A DNA stretch of 64,000 bases. Source: Candidatus Melainabacteria bacterium (GTDB lineage Bacteria; Cyanobacteriota; Vampirovibrionia; Obscuribacterales; Obscuribacteraceae). A program made the translations under genes and the position numbers. The stretch is taken from NCBI GenBank assembly GCA_016716405.1, contig JADJWK010000001.1:1550001-1614000 (forward strand). The letters are read 5' to 3'. Positions 43,902-53,210 of this stretch are shown here, piece by piece (positions within the stretch are counted from its first letter, which is position 1; every line of letters starts with the position of its first letter). The notes under the pieces are model-generated. The model was not told the origin of the DNA, ran no database searches, and saw nothing but the letters and a program-made list of their open reading frames with translations.

Positions 43902-45317
43902 GTGAAGTACTACGAGAATATTCTTGAAACAGTCGGTTCGACCCCGCTTGTCAAACTGAACAAGCTCAGTGCCGGACTCAAGCCTCTTATTCTTGCAAAG
44001 ATGGAGGTCTTCAATCCAGGCGGTTCTGTTAAGGACCGGCCCGCCCTCAAGATGATCGAGGAGGCTGAGAAAGCAGGGCTGCTCAAACCCGGCGGCACGA
44101 TCATCGAGCCGACATCCGGCAATACCGGCACCGGTCTTGCTCAGATCGCGGCGGTGAAAGGCTATAAATGCATTCTCATCGTTCCGGACAAAGTCGCCCA
44201 GGAGAAGATCAACCTTCTCAGAGCATACGGAGCCGAGGTGGTGGTCGTTCCCACGGCTGTCTCGGCTAGCTCCCACGAGAGCTATTATTCCGTGGCCAAC
44301 AAGCTCACCATGGAGACACCCGGGTCTTTCCAGCCGAATCAATTCGCCAATCCGAACAATCCTCTCTCCCACAGTCTTTCTACCGGACCCGAGATCTGGG
44401 AGCAGACCGAAGGCAAGGTGACATGCTTTGTTGCCGGTCTCGGCACCGGAGGTACCATATCCGGCACCGCCAAATACCTCAAGGAGAAGAATCCGAAGAT
44501 CAAGATAGTCGGTGCTGATCCGGAAGGCAGCATCTATTCCGGCGACATGGCCAGGACCTATTATGTCGAGGGGATCGGCGAGGACTTCATTCCTCCCAAT
44601 GTGGATATGAAGATCGTCGACGAGATGGTACGGGTGAGCGACAAGGAGTCGTTCCAGACCGCCCGCCGGCTCGCCCGGGAAGAGGGGCTCCTGGTGGGAG
44701 GCTCTTGCGGCACCGCCACGGCAGCCGCTTTGCGTGTCGCCGAGAATCTCGGTAAAGACGATGTCGTGGTCATCCTCATGCCCGACGGCGGCAGAGGCTA
44801 CCTGAGCAAGATCTACTCCGACGACTGGATGCGCGAGCACGGTTTCCTGCCTGCTCCGGATCACAGCTATTACGTGCGCGACCTGATCGAGCGCAAGAGC
44901 GCCCGCGGTCAATTCCCTTCCATGATCACAGTCTCTCCCGACGATCCGGTCAGGCGAGCCATCGAGCTCATGGAGCGCCACCAGATCGATCAACTCCCGG
45001 TGGTCAACAATGAGGGGCAGAGCGTCGGTCATGTCAACGACGTCGTAGCCATGCAGGTGGTCTATGAGCGCAAGGACCCTACCCTTGTGAGAGTGAGCCA
45101 GGTGATGGGCAGACCTTTCCCCCACATCGACATCAACGAGGAGATCGACAGTCTCTACAAGCTCTTCCGTCTCGGCAATGCCATGGTGGTGACCACCGAG
45201 GAGGGCAGGGCCACAGGCGTGCTCACTCGTTTCGATATCATGTGGCATCTCCGGGAGACTCTCAAGGAGAGCCGCCAAGACTCGAAGGCAACCGGCAAAT
45301 CGAAAGCAGGAGTATAA
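43902..45317 (+). CDS. Cystathionine beta-synthase with CBS-domain pair
   Basis: A 471-residue PLP enzyme. It has the PLP Lys in NPGGSVKDRPAL, the TSGNTGTGLA motif and the GLGTGGTISGTAKYLKEK phosphate-binding loop, then a C-terminal pair of CBS motifs (about 340-455). The domain order and length match cystathionine beta-synthase, which condenses serine and homocysteine; cysteine synthases lack the CBS pair. The haem-binding N-terminus of the animal enzyme is absent. GTG at 43902. It is followed after 2 bases by a cystathionine gamma-lyase-type gene, making an apparent transsulfuration operon. Confidence 0.92.
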   Translation: MKYYENILETVGSTPLVKLNKLSAGLKPLILAKMEVFNPGGSVKDRPALKMIEEAEKAGLLKPGGTIIEPTSGNTGTGLAQIAAVKGYKCILIVPDKVAQEKINLLRAYGAEVVVVPTAVSASSHESYYSVANKLTMETPGSFQPNQFANPNNPLSHSLSTGPEIWEQTEGKVTCFVAGLGTGGTISGTAKYLKEKNPKIKIVGADPEGSIYSGDMARTYYVEGIGEDFIPPNVDMKIVDEMVRVSDKESFQTARRLAREEGLLVGGSCGTATAAALRVAENLGKDDVVVILMPDGGRGYLSKIYSDDWMREHGFLPAPDHSYYVRDLIERKSARGQFPSMITVSPDDPVRRAIELMERHQIDQLPVVNNEGQSVGHVNDVVAMQVVYERKDPTLVRVSQVMGRPFPHIDINEEIDSLYKLFRLGNAMVVTTEEGRATGVLTRFDIMWHLRETLKESRQDSKATGKSKAGV

Positions 45318-45319
45318 CG

Positions 45320-46486
45320 ATGAAGTTCTCGACCAGAGCCATCCATGTGGGCCAGGACCCGGATCCCACTACCGGTGCGATAATCACGCCGATCTACCAG
45401 ACATCCACCTATGTTCAGGAAGAGCTGGGCAAACATAAAGGTTACGAGTATTCGCGCACAGGCAACCCTACCCGCACTGCTCTCGAGCAATGCCTGGCTT
45501 CCCTGGAAGACGGACGGTTCGGTCTCTGCTTCGCTTCCGGTCTGGCTGCCGAGCAGAACGTCATGAATCTCCTGGAGGCAGGCGATCACGTGGTCGTGGG
45601 CGAGGACGTCTATGGCGGTACCTACCGGCTGTTCGAGCGGGTTCTCACTCGCTACGGACTGACCTTCTCTTTCGTGGATGCCACCAGTCTCGAGAATGTG
45701 GAGGCCGCCGTCAAAAAGAACACGAAGATGGTCTGGCTGGAGACCCCCACCAATCCGCTCCTGAATCTCGTCGATATCACGGCGATTGCGGATCTGGCCC
45801 GGTCGAAGAATCTGATCACCGTGGTGGACAACACTTTCGCCAGCCCTTATCTCCAGAATCCTCTGAAGCTCGGTGCCGATATCGTCGTGCACAGCAGCAC
45901 CAAGTATCTGGGCGGTCACAGCGATGTCGTGGGTGGTGCCGTGATAACCAGCAACGAAGAGCTGCACGAGACCCTCAAATACCACCAGAACGCCGTGGGC
46001 GGCGTGCCGGGTCCAATGGATTGCTGGCTGGTTCTCAGGGGGGTGAAGACTCTCGCCGTGCGCATGCAGGCTCACGAGCGCAATGCCATGGAGATCGCCC
46101 GCTATCTCGAAGGCCAGTCCGCGGTGGAAAAAGTCATTTACCCCGGTCTCGCCCACCATCCGCACCACGAGCTCGCGGCCAGGCAGATGCGTGGTTTCGG
46201 CGGTATGGTCTCTTTCGTGGTCAAAGGTGGAATCGAGAACACCAGGAAATTCATGGGGGCGGTGAAGCTGTTCGCGCTTGCCGAGAGCCTCGGCGGTGTC
46301 GAGTCCCTTGCCTGTCACCCGGTGAGCATGACCCACGGTGCCATCCCCAAGGAGGACCGCGACAAGCGTGGTGTGGTGGACGGGCTGGTGAGGCTGTCGG
46401 TGGGTATCGAGGATATCGAGGACCTGATCGCAGACCTTGATCATGCTTTCAGCAAAGTCTCGGTGCTCTCCGGAACGGCCGGCTGA
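45320..46486 (+). CDS. Cystathionine gamma-lyase / gamma-synthase family PLP enzyme
   Basis: A 388-residue Cys/Met metabolism PLP enzyme. It has TSTYVQEELGKHKGYEYSRTGNPTR, SGLAAEQNVMNLLEAGDHVV, the SSTKYLGGHSDVVGG lysine motif and the ESLACHPVSMTHG segment. ATG 45320 has AGGAG at 8 bases; an in-frame ATG far upstream lies within cbs and is rejected. The cbs neighbour favours gamma-lyase (cystathionine to cysteine) over gamma-synthase or homocysteine desulfhydrase, but the sequence alone does not settle it. It probably forms one operon with cbs and the following TPR gene. Confidence 0.93.
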   Translation: MKFSTRAIHVGQDPDPTTGAIITPIYQTSTYVQEELGKHKGYEYSRTGNPTRTALEQCLASLEDGRFGLCFASGLAAEQNVMNLLEAGDHVVVGEDVYGGTYRLFERVLTRYGLTFSFVDATSLENVEAAVKKNTKMVWLETPTNPLLNLVDITAIADLARSKNLITVVDNTFASPYLQNPLKLGADIVVHSSTKYLGGHSDVVGGAVITSNEELHETLKYHQNAVGGVPGPMDCWLVLRGVKTLAVRMQAHERNAMEIARYLEGQSAVEKVIYPGLAHHPHHELAARQMRGFGGMVSFVVKGGIENTRKFMGAVKLFALAESLGGVESLACHPVSMTHGAIPKEDRDKRGVVDGLVRLSVGIEDIEDLIADLDHAFSKVSVLSGTAG

Positions 46487-47916
46487 TTATCAGAGTCATA
46501 GTTACCGTCCTGCTTCTACTTGGGCTGTGGCAGGCATGGCTTCCCGAGTCCCTGGCCAGCGCCAGCAAGACGTCCTACGAGAAGTTCATTGTCGCTGCCG
46601 ACGCGGGGCAATGGGAGCTTGCTCTCAAAGCGATCGACAAGCTCGCGAGAACAGGCAGACCCGATGCCGACTATCTCTGCGAAAGGGCGCGGGTCTACAC
46701 CGAGCTCAAGAATTACAAAAACGCCATGGACGACCTGAATACCGCTATTAAGCTCGTGCCCGACAGTGCCGTAGCGCACCGCCGCCGGTCTTATCTCTAT
46801 CTGATCCAGCGAAAATACAGAGAGGGGATAAGCGATCTGGATCTGGCCATCCGCAAGGTCGGCTCCGATCCGGTCAATGTCGTTCCGCTCACCGACTATA
46901 AAAACAGAGCCCGTGCTCATGCGCTGCTGGGCGATCGACGGAAAGCCGCTGCCGACGAGCCTCTGGCCCGGGCCTGCGACTCCCTCAAGCAAGCTCTCGA
47001 TCTCAGAGAAGCAAGTAATCTCAAGAAGGCCGACGAGATCGCCAGCCGGGTCGTCAAGTCTCATCCCGATCTCGTTCAGGGTTATATGGTCAGGGGCTTG
47101 ATCCGTCTCAATGCGGGCAAGAACAAAGAAGCCCTCAGCGACTTCGACCGGGTCCTGACCATGGCGCCGGACCTCTATACATTCGCTTATCTGAGGGCTG
47201 ATGCCTGCTCCGAGCTGGGCAACTTTCCGCGAGCCATCACCGACTATAGCAAGATCATCGAGAAGCGTCCCAAGATAGTGCTCTTCGATTTCACCGCCAA
47301 TACAGGCAGATTCCGCCGGCATTTCGAATATCGCGACGAGAACTTCGTCAATCTCGCCGATATTTATTTCCTGCGGGGCTCCGGCTATAGCCGTAAAGCA
47401 CAGCTCGCGCTGGCCGAGAAAGATTTCTCCTCCGCCATCATGCTCGATGGCGGGGAGTGGGAGTCTTATTACGAGCGGGGCAATGTGCGCCGGAGCCAGG
47501 GCAAATTGCAGGCGGCGGTGGCGGATTACACAGCCTGCTTGAAGATCAAGAAAGATTTCTGGGATTGTTTGATCAAACGCTCCAGGGCTTACGAGAAGCT
47601 CAAGGATCACGACCTGGCCGTGGCTGATCTCACCTCGATCATCAAGGCCAACCCTGCTGATCCCGGGACCTATCTTCTGCGCGCCCAGCTCTTCGAGCGG
47701 ATGAAGAGCCATGACCGCGCTCTTGCGGACTATACCGAGATGATCCGCCGGGCGCCCGGCGACGACGACGGCTACAAAGCTCGTGGCGACCTGTATCTCA
47801 AGCTCGGCCAGTACAAGAAAGCGGTAGCCGACTTCGATAAAGCGATCAAGCTCGGAAGCGAGGACAAGCAAGTTCTGCTCGAATCCAGGGCCGCTGCTTT
47901 GAAAAAGATGCGATAA
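46483..47916 (+). CDS. Secreted TPR protein with non-standard start codon
   Basis: The open frame runs from 46441 and contains no ATG, GTG or TTG until 46726, yet codons from 46483 read as a signal peptide (LIIRVIVTVLLLLGLWQAW then SLASA) joined smoothly to tetratricopeptide repeats. CTG 46483 or ATT 46486, overlapping the preceding stop, must serve as start if the sequence is right; the later ATG 46726 would cut into the first repeat. From CTG the protein is 477 residues, with TPR units such as AHRRRSYLYLIQRKYREGI and YYERGNVRRSQGKLQAAVADY. No strong ribosome site is visible. It would be exported, but the partner is unknown. Confidence 0.75.
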   Translation: MIIRVIVTVLLLLGLWQAWLPESLASASKTSYEKFIVAADAGQWELALKAIDKLARTGRPDADYLCERARVYTELKNYKNAMDDLNTAIKLVPDSAVAHRRRSYLYLIQRKYREGISDLDLAIRKVGSDPVNVVPLTDYKNRARAHALLGDRRKAAADEPLARACDSLKQALDLREASNLKKADEIASRVVKSHPDLVQGYMVRGLIRLNAGKNKEALSDFDRVLTMAPDLYTFAYLRADACSELGNFPRAITDYSKIIEKRPKIVLFDFTANTGRFRRHFEYRDENFVNLADIYFLRGSGYSRKAQLALAEKDFSSAIMLDGGEWESYYERGNVRRSQGKLQAAVADYTACLKIKKDFWDCLIKRSRAYEKLKDHDLAVADLTSIIKANPADPGTYLLRAQLFERMKSHDRALADYTEMIRRAPGDDDGYKARGDLYLKLGQYKKAVADFDKAIKLGSEDKQVLLESRAAALKKMR

Positions 47917-47938
47917 TTGTGCACTGAGGAGAGACATC

Positions 47939-49018
47939 GTGCCTTCCGAAGCTACCTCCGACAAGCTCGATCGGGCCCGGGTCGACCGGTTCACCCGCAC
48001 AGTGATGCGCGACAACGCCGCTGTCTTTTTTGGCGCCATGACCTATCTGGGCTCCCGGCTCGAGATTTTCGAGAGCATGGCCGGGCAGGGGCCGATCACG
48101 GCTGCGCAGCTCGCCGAGCGCTCCGGTGTCAACGAGCGTTATCTGCGTGAATGGCTGGGTGCCATGGTGGCGGCCGGCTATGTGGAGCTGGACGAGAATA
48201 CCGGTGACTACCATCTGCCTGGCGAGCACGCCATGGTCCTCGCCGACCGCGACTCGCCGCTTTATATGGCCGGGCTTCTGCGCATGACTGTTCCTCTGAT
48301 GAAAATGGTGCCTCAGCTCGAGGAGGTGTTCCGCAGCGGCGGAGGTATCGCCACCGCCGACTATCCGGCCGAGTTCTTCGAAGCAAGGGACATGGAGAGC
48401 CGTCCCCGTTACATGTATCATCTGGTCCGCAAGTGGCTTCCGCAGATGCCCGCTATTCATGAGCGCCTGCAGAGAGGTTGCCGGGTCATCGATATCGGAT
48501 GTGGTGGCGGCTATGCGCTAATCTCGATGGCATCGGCTTACCCGTCCTCGAAATTCACCGGCTCGGATCTCCACGATCTATCCATCGAGAAGGCCAGGAA
48601 TAACGCAGCGGAGGCGGGGCTCCAAGAGATCCTCGAGTTTGCAGTCGCCGACGGAATCCCGGACCAGCTCGGCAAGTTCGACCTTGTCACCACATTCGAT
48701 GTGGTCCACGATTCTCCCGATCCCGACGCGCTTCTTCGCTCGATTCGCCAAGGTCTGGCCGAGGGCGGTATCTATCTGATGGTCGAGCTCAATGCCTCCA
48801 GCCGGGTGGAGGACAATATCTCGGACTGGGGCAAGATGCTTTATTCGCTTTCGACGATGTTCTGCATGACCACTTCCCTGGCCGACGGCGGTGCCGGCAT
48901 CGGTGCTCTCATGGGCGAGGACACTGCCAGAGAGCTGGCATACCAGGCAGGTTTCCGAAGTTTCGAGAAACTTCCTCTCGATGACGAGTATTTTGCCTTC
49001 TACCAGCTCAAAGCATAG
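47939..49018 (+). CDS. SAM-dependent methyltransferase with winged-helix N-terminus
   Basis: A 359-residue protein. The first about 100 residues form a winged-helix-like segment (ITAAQLAERSGVNERYLREWLGAMVAAGYVEL), followed by a class I methyltransferase domain with the SAM motif VIDIGCGGGYALI (about 182) and a later VTTFDVVHDSPDP. The layout is that of Rv2258c-like methyltransferases. The substrate is unknown. GTG at 47939 has GAGGAG 8 bases upstream. It ends 1 base from the convergent protease gene. Confidence 0.88.
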   Translation: MPSEATSDKLDRARVDRFTRTVMRDNAAVFFGAMTYLGSRLEIFESMAGQGPITAAQLAERSGVNERYLREWLGAMVAAGYVELDENTGDYHLPGEHAMVLADRDSPLYMAGLLRMTVPLMKMVPQLEEVFRSGGGIATADYPAEFFEARDMESRPRYMYHLVRKWLPQMPAIHERLQRGCRVIDIGCGGGYALISMASAYPSSKFTGSDLHDLSIEKARNNAAEAGLQEILEFAVADGIPDQLGKFDLVTTFDVVHDSPDPDALLRSIRQGLAEGGIYLMVELNASSRVEDNISDWGKMLYSLSTMFCMTTSLADGGAGIGALMGEDTARELAYQAGFRSFEKLPLDDEYFAFYQLKA

Positions 49019-50320
49019 TCAGTGGAAAAAGCGCAGCAGGCCCTTTTCCTTGTCGATCGTGAAACGATGTCCCTGGAGGAAGTCCTGTCCTATGGCTCCA
49101 CCGTCGACCTCGCCGACTCTCACCGAGAAATCCTTCTTCCAAATCGGTCCCATACGCATGTTGACACTGATCACCTTGTACTCTACCGAGCCACCAATGC
49201 CGGTCCCCGATGTGACGGGAGCATCGTCTGGCACAGTGATTCCCAGTTGCCTGGCCTCTTTGTTGCTCAATATTGTTCCATATGCACCGGTATCCAGCAG
49301 GAGCTCGATCTTGCGATTGTTGATCTCGACGGTGACATATTCTCTCGATCCTCTTGTGACGCAGGGAATGTCATAGAGATTGCTGACATTGCCGGTGAAG
49401 GCTGAAGTCGAATTGTCTTGCTTCTTCTTGCGCATGGTGATGAAACCGCCCTTGTGGTCGATCTCGTAGTCGTAGCCGCGCAGAAACTGCTGTCCTACAA
49501 GAGGCATCAGGCTCGCCTCTTCTTCGATGGTCACATTGACTACCCGCTCCATATTGCCTAGGCGAAGCTTCATGGGCTGATTCCAGGTCGGAACCGGTTT
49601 GCCGGCCCAGCCCTGGACCGACCCGTTTGCTTCTCCTCTGGGAAGAGGAATCCCGGCTGCGGCCAGGTTGTTCTTGCCGAAATGGGCGCTGGCGCCGGTG
49701 TCGAACCAGCAATTGATGGGGCGGTTGTCCAGATAAGCTTTAACCAGCATGTGACCGTTGGGACCGGGGGTGAAATAGATCCTGTTCTCGACGGGAAGTC
49801 CCGCCAGCTCCTGGTCGAGCCTGGAAGCTTTGGCTTTCGCACCGTCGGGGGAGCGTCTCGTGCCGGTTGTCGGAACAGCTCTGGCGCGTGCCTGGGCCTC
49901 GGCATTCTTCTGTTTGATATCGCCTATGATTGCCGAGGATTGTGGCTGTCCGAGCCTGCCGAGCATTGTCGAGGCGTTCTGTGCCTCCGGGGAGTTCGGA
50001 AAGGACCCGGTTACCTTCTTGAAATAAGCAATAGCGTAGTTGTTCTGGCCGAGCTGGTAATAGGAGCAAGCCAGGTAGTAATAACCGGCTGCCTGCCATG
50101 CTTTCGGCGCTTCCTTCGTGGCTGCTTTGAGAGCGCTGGCTGCTTTGGCGTATTGTCCGGCATTATAGAGCTCGATTCCGCCTTTTACAGTGGTTTTGCT
50201 CTCGACTTTCGATCCCGGGGAAGTGGGCAGGGTTTGAAAACCCGTGTACTTCGCCTGGACCGGGGCGCCGGCAAGAGCGGCAAGAATGAGGAGGCACGAG
50301 ACCCTCTGAATGACGTTCAT
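49019..50320 (-). CDS. Secreted protein with TPR-like segment and two retropepsin-type aspartyl protease lobes
   Basis: A 433-residue protein. A signal peptide (1-23, ending VQAK) leads to TPR-like helices (about 45-125), a linker, and two copies of a retropepsin-type domain. The first has Asp207-Thr-Gly (CWFDTGAS) and LVGQQFLRG; the second has Asp343-Thr-Gly (LLLDTGAY) and AIGQDFLQG. Both lobes keep the DTG active Asp and the hydrophobic-Gly flap-end motif. Single-chain proteins with two DTG lobes are rare among bacteria, whose retropepsin-like enzymes are usually homodimers. It should act in the envelope. Confidence 0.9.
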   Translation of the reverse strand: MNVIQRVSCLLILAALAGAPVQAKYTGFQTLPTSPGSKVESKTTVKGGIELYNAGQYAKAASALKAATKEAPKAWQAAGYYYLACSYYQLGQNNYAIAYFKKVTGSFPNSPEAQNASTMLGRLGQPQSSAIIGDIKQKNAEAQARARAVPTTGTRRSPDGAKAKASRLDQELAGLPVENRIYFTPGPNGHMLVKAYLDNRPINCWFDTGASAHFGKNNLAAAGIPLPRGEANGSVQGWAGKPVPTWNQPMKLRLGNMERVVNVTIEEEASLMPLVGQQFLRGYDYEIDHKGGFITMRKKKQDNSTSAFTGNVSNLYDIPCVTRGSREYVTVEINNRKIELLLDTGAYGTILSNKEARQLGITVPDDAPVTSGTGIGGSVEYKVISVNMRMGPIWKKDFSVRVGEVDGGAIGQDFLQGHRFTIDKEKGLLRFFH

Positions 50321-50380
50321 CGCATTTCTCTTTTTAGGACGACTGAGAAAATTATAGCTGCTCGAAACTTAAAAAAGGAC

Positions 50381-51118
50381 TCAGGGAGTGACTCTGGCCT
50401 GGACCCGGGATTTAACCAGGGTGGTGCTCTCCGCTATGGCTCTCGGCAGTGACGACTGATACTCGTGCTCGTAGATCAGGAGCTCGGCCTGGACTTTCTT
50501 GTTCTCGAACCTGCTTTCCGGGGTCAGGCATCGATCTAGACGTGCCGCCACGATCGCTTCCTGACCACGGAGCCGGGCACTGGTGTCCGTGCCGGTCTTC
50601 TTCTCGGGAAGCCTGAGAGCTGCCCTGGTGTCCCGATTGGTCAAATCGCCGGCCAGCTCGCCTCTTCCTTCGGGAGGAAGTCTCAGAGCCGGGTTCAGAT
50701 CGAGATGAACAGGCTTCTTATAGAAGTGTCTCTGTCCCGCCGCCGGCTTGTAGACGATATGCCTTTTATGAGAGTCTCTGTTACGCGCCGTTAGCGGTTT
50801 TCTCACCTGATTCTTTGCTGCAGGATTTCTGGACTGCCGGGCTTTCTGGCGCGGCGGTCCGGGCGGGGAGACCATTCTTATCCCCTGGACGTTGGAGTAG
50901 ATAGGATTCCAGTGATAGTGCCTGAGATTCGGATAGTTGTCCACGATGCTGCTCTGCCAGTCTCTTATCTCGACGCTGCCCACGGTCACCCGGGCCGGCC
51001 TTTTACGGGATGTTTTCGCCCGCGCTTCGGCGCCGGCGGCGAAACTCAACAGGGCGACCAGGAGAATGGCCGTCAAGGAACTATTACCGATCAGCATGAT
51101 GAATCTGGGGAGGAGCAT
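50381..51118 (-). CDS. Uncharacterised secreted basic protein
   Basis: A 245-residue protein with an N-terminal signal peptide (hydrophobic run LTAILLVALLSFAAGAEA) and a basic, Arg/Lys/Asn-rich body with no fold I recognise. Arg residues recur and the C-terminal third is rich in Leu/Glu/Arg. It lies directly upstream of the two-lobed protease on the same strand with 60 bases between; it may be co-expressed. Its start is ambiguous between ATG 51118 and a downstream ATG 7 codons later (51097). Confidence 0.6.
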   Translation of the reverse strand: MLLPRFIMLIGNSSLTAILLVALLSFAAGAEARAKTSRKRPARVTVGSVEIRDWQSSIVDNYPNLRHYHWNPIYSNVQGIRMVSPPGPPRQKARQSRNPAAKNQVRKPLTARNRDSHKRHIVYKPAAGQRHFYKKPVHLDLNPALRLPPEGRGELAGDLTNRDTRAALRLPEKKTGTDTSARLRGQEAIVAARLDRCLTPESRFENKKVQAELLIYEHEYQSSLPRAIAESTTLVKSRVQARVTP

Positions 51119-51193
51119 AAGTCATATATATGATGGAGCCATCTGCTAGTCTATGGTGGAATCACCACAGGGCGAGCTGAGCTATTCGAGTCT

Positions 51194-52105
51194 ATGCGGA
51201 AAGAAGCGAATTCGGACAACCGGGGCGAGCTTCCCCGGGTTGCATTTCTGGGAATGGGCATAATGGGAGCGGCTATGGCAGCCAATCTGGCCCGGGACGG
51301 CTATCCCGTCCTGATCTGGAACAGGAGTGCCGGGAGCCCGGGAGCTGCTCTGGCCGCGGCCGCCGGAGCCGAGGTGGCGCCTGATCTCGCCGGGGCTGTC
51401 AGGGACCGGGAGATAATCTTCTCCTGTCTCGGCGATGAGAAGGACGTGGCTTCGGTGCTTGGCGACCTGGTCCCCCTGGCGTCGAGAGACTCCCTGGTGG
51501 TGGATATGACCACTATCGGTCCGAGTGCGGCAAGAGAGCTGGCCGTCAATCTCGAGAGCGCCGGGCTCAGATTTCTGGACGCGCCGGTGACCGGAGGAGA
51601 CATAGGGGCCCGGGAGGGCACCCTGACGATCATGGTGGGAGGACGAAAGGAAGATTTCGACGCCGCCCTGCCCATCCTGCGGGTCATGGGCAAGACCGTG
51701 GAATATTGCGGTCCGTCAGGCAGCGGTCAGGCTCTCAAGCTCTGCAATCAGGTGCTCTGTGCCGTCAATATGATCGGTGTCTGCGAGGCACTCACCCTGG
51801 CCGGCAATCTTGGCCTGGAAGAGCGCCTGGTGGTGGACACGCTGGGCGGCGGAGCGGGAGGCTCCTGGGCCCTGAGCAATCTCGGGCGGCGTATCGTGAA
51901 TGGCGATCTCGGTCCCGGATTCATGCTCAGGCACATGATCAAGGATCTCAGGCTGATCGAGGAGAATGCCGCTGTCGAGCTGCCCGGCACCGAGATGGCC
52001 AGGAATCTATTCCAGCGCGTTTCGGACAGCGTTCCCGGAGCCGATCGGGAGCTCGGAACCCAGGCGATGATCAGCGCATATAGCAGACCGACTGTGGTAC
52101 CGTAG
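51194..52105 (+). CDS. NAD(P)-dependent beta-hydroxyacid dehydrogenase family protein
   Basis: A 303-residue oxidoreductase of the 3-hydroxyisobutyrate dehydrogenase/tartronate semialdehyde reductase family. It has the cofactor loop GMGIMGAAMAANL (about 20-32), the substrate-site motif DAPVTGGDIGAREGTL (129-144) and the catalytic Lys182 (QALKLCNQ). Length and motifs are standard. The substrate cannot be fixed from sequence. It stands alone between a divergent secreted-protein gene and the phosphate-binding gene. Confidence 0.92.
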   Translation: MRKEANSDNRGELPRVAFLGMGIMGAAMAANLARDGYPVLIWNRSAGSPGAALAAAAGAEVAPDLAGAVRDREIIFSCLGDEKDVASVLGDLVPLASRDSLVVDMTTIGPSAARELAVNLESAGLRFLDAPVTGGDIGAREGTLTIMVGGRKEDFDAALPILRVMGKTVEYCGPSGSGQALKLCNQVLCAVNMIGVCEALTLAGNLGLEERLVVDTLGGGAGGSWALSNLGRRIVNGDLGPGFMLRHMIKDLRLIEENAAVELPGTEMARNLFQRVSDSVPGADRELGTQAMISAYSRPTVVP

Positions 52106-52237
52106 GTAGTGCTGCCGATCTGATTCTATCATTACGAATCTTTGCTCTTCCAGGTTAATTTATCCGGGTTTGTTGTGACTTTCTTTCGGGCAGAGTGCAA
52201 AATTGACCCGTCTCCGGCAACTTACGGAGAGAGCGAG

Positions 52238-53179
52238 ATGAAAACCGGAGTCTCACATTCTTATTTTCCGCGCAGGGTCTGGCTGGTGACGGCATATGCC
52301 TGTTGTCTGCTCGCCGGCGCTTCTCTTCTTGTCTCGTGCAGTCAGGAGGAGAAAAGCGGCGATGCTCGGGATCTCACCCCACTGGTGTCGGTGGAAGGAT
52401 CCGACACTCTCGCCGAGCTTCTCAACGCCTGGTCGGCAGCTTTCATGAAAGAAAACCCGGATATCCCTGTCTCGTTCACCGAAGGCGACTCGGGAAGCGG
52501 CGTGCAGGCTCTGCTGGGCAAAACCACCGATGTGGCGGCCACCTCCAGGGATCTCACCAACAGAGAGCGTCAGGCCATGCACGAGAAGGGCTTGCATCTC
52601 AAAAGACACCTTGTGGCCATCGATTCCATCGCCGTCATAGTCAGCCCCCGCAACAAGCTCGAGGAGATATCCCTGAGTCAGTTGCAGGCAGTGTTCTCCG
52701 GCAAGTCGACGGACTGGAGCTCGGTCCTGCCCGGCAATGATTCGCCCATAGACGTGCTCATTCGAGAGCCCAACTCGGGAACCGGCAGATATTTCACCGA
52801 GCATGTCCTCAAGAGGAAGCTCGGCGCCGAGGAAGGCCAGACCGGTGCCAGCTATCTGGAATCGGCCAGGGTGATGACCTCCAATGACGCCATGATCCAG
52901 GCTGTAGCGCAGAATGACAGCGCTATCGGCTTTGTCGGCTTGAATTTTGCCCTGTCCGCCGGCAAGCAGGTAAAGCTCTTGAAAGTAAAGCTCCTCGAGA
53001 CCTCTCAGGCTGTGATGCCGAGCCTGAAGGGCGCCGGTGACGACTATCCGCTCAGCCGCCCCCTCTATCTCTTCTGCGATCTCAAGCCCAAGCCCTCGGT
53101 GGAGCGTTTCGTCGAGTTCTGCACATCCGAGAAAGGTCAGTCTATCGCCCGAGATACTGGATTTATCACTTTGAAGTAA
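52238..53179 (+). CDS. Phosphate-binding lipoprotein (PstS-type)
   Basis: A 313-residue periplasmic phosphate-binding protein, with a lipobox LVSC (Cys34) after a hydrophobic signal. PstS features include VEGSDTLAELLNAWSAAF, the ligand loop EGDSGSGVQALL and REPNSGTGRYF. GGAGAG lies 6 bases before ATG 52238, and a longer frame from 52142 has no support. No pstC, pstA or pstB genes adjoin, so the protein may work with a distant transporter or act as a sensor. The -10 of metH lies just after its stop. Confidence 0.88.
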   Translation: MKTGVSHSYFPRRVWLVTAYACCLLAGASLLVSCSQEEKSGDARDLTPLVSVEGSDTLAELLNAWSAAFMKENPDIPVSFTEGDSGSGVQALLGKTTDVAATSRDLTNRERQAMHEKGLHLKRHLVAIDSIAVIVSPRNKLEEISLSQLQAVFSGKSTDWSSVLPGNDSPIDVLIREPNSGTGRYFTEHVLKRKLGAEEGQTGASYLESARVMTSNDAMIQAVAQNDSAIGFVGLNFALSAGKQVKLLKVKLLETSQAVMPSLKGAGDDYPLSRPLYLFCDLKPKPSVERFVEFCTSEKGQSIARDTGFITLK

Positions 53180-53197
53180 GGGCGAGCTTTTTCGTAA

Positions 53198-53203
53198 TAT
53201 ACT
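53198..53203 (+). promoter_or_regulatory. Possible -10 element (TATACT) before metH, leaderless spacing
   Basis: TATACT ends 7 bases before the ATG of metH; there is no room for a Shine-Dalgarno sequence after the expected transcription start. No cobalamin or SAM riboswitch fits in the 31-base gap after the preceding stop. Confidence 0.35.
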
Positions 53204-53210
53204 ACAGGTC

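Noticed and set aside
45242..45319. Upstream in-frame ATG for the gamma-lyase at 45242
   Set aside because: It lies inside cbs, and ATG 45320 has a good AGGAG at the right spacing.
53180..53210. Cobalamin riboswitch upstream of metH
   Set aside because: The 31-base gap is far too short, and the preceding gene ends at 53179.
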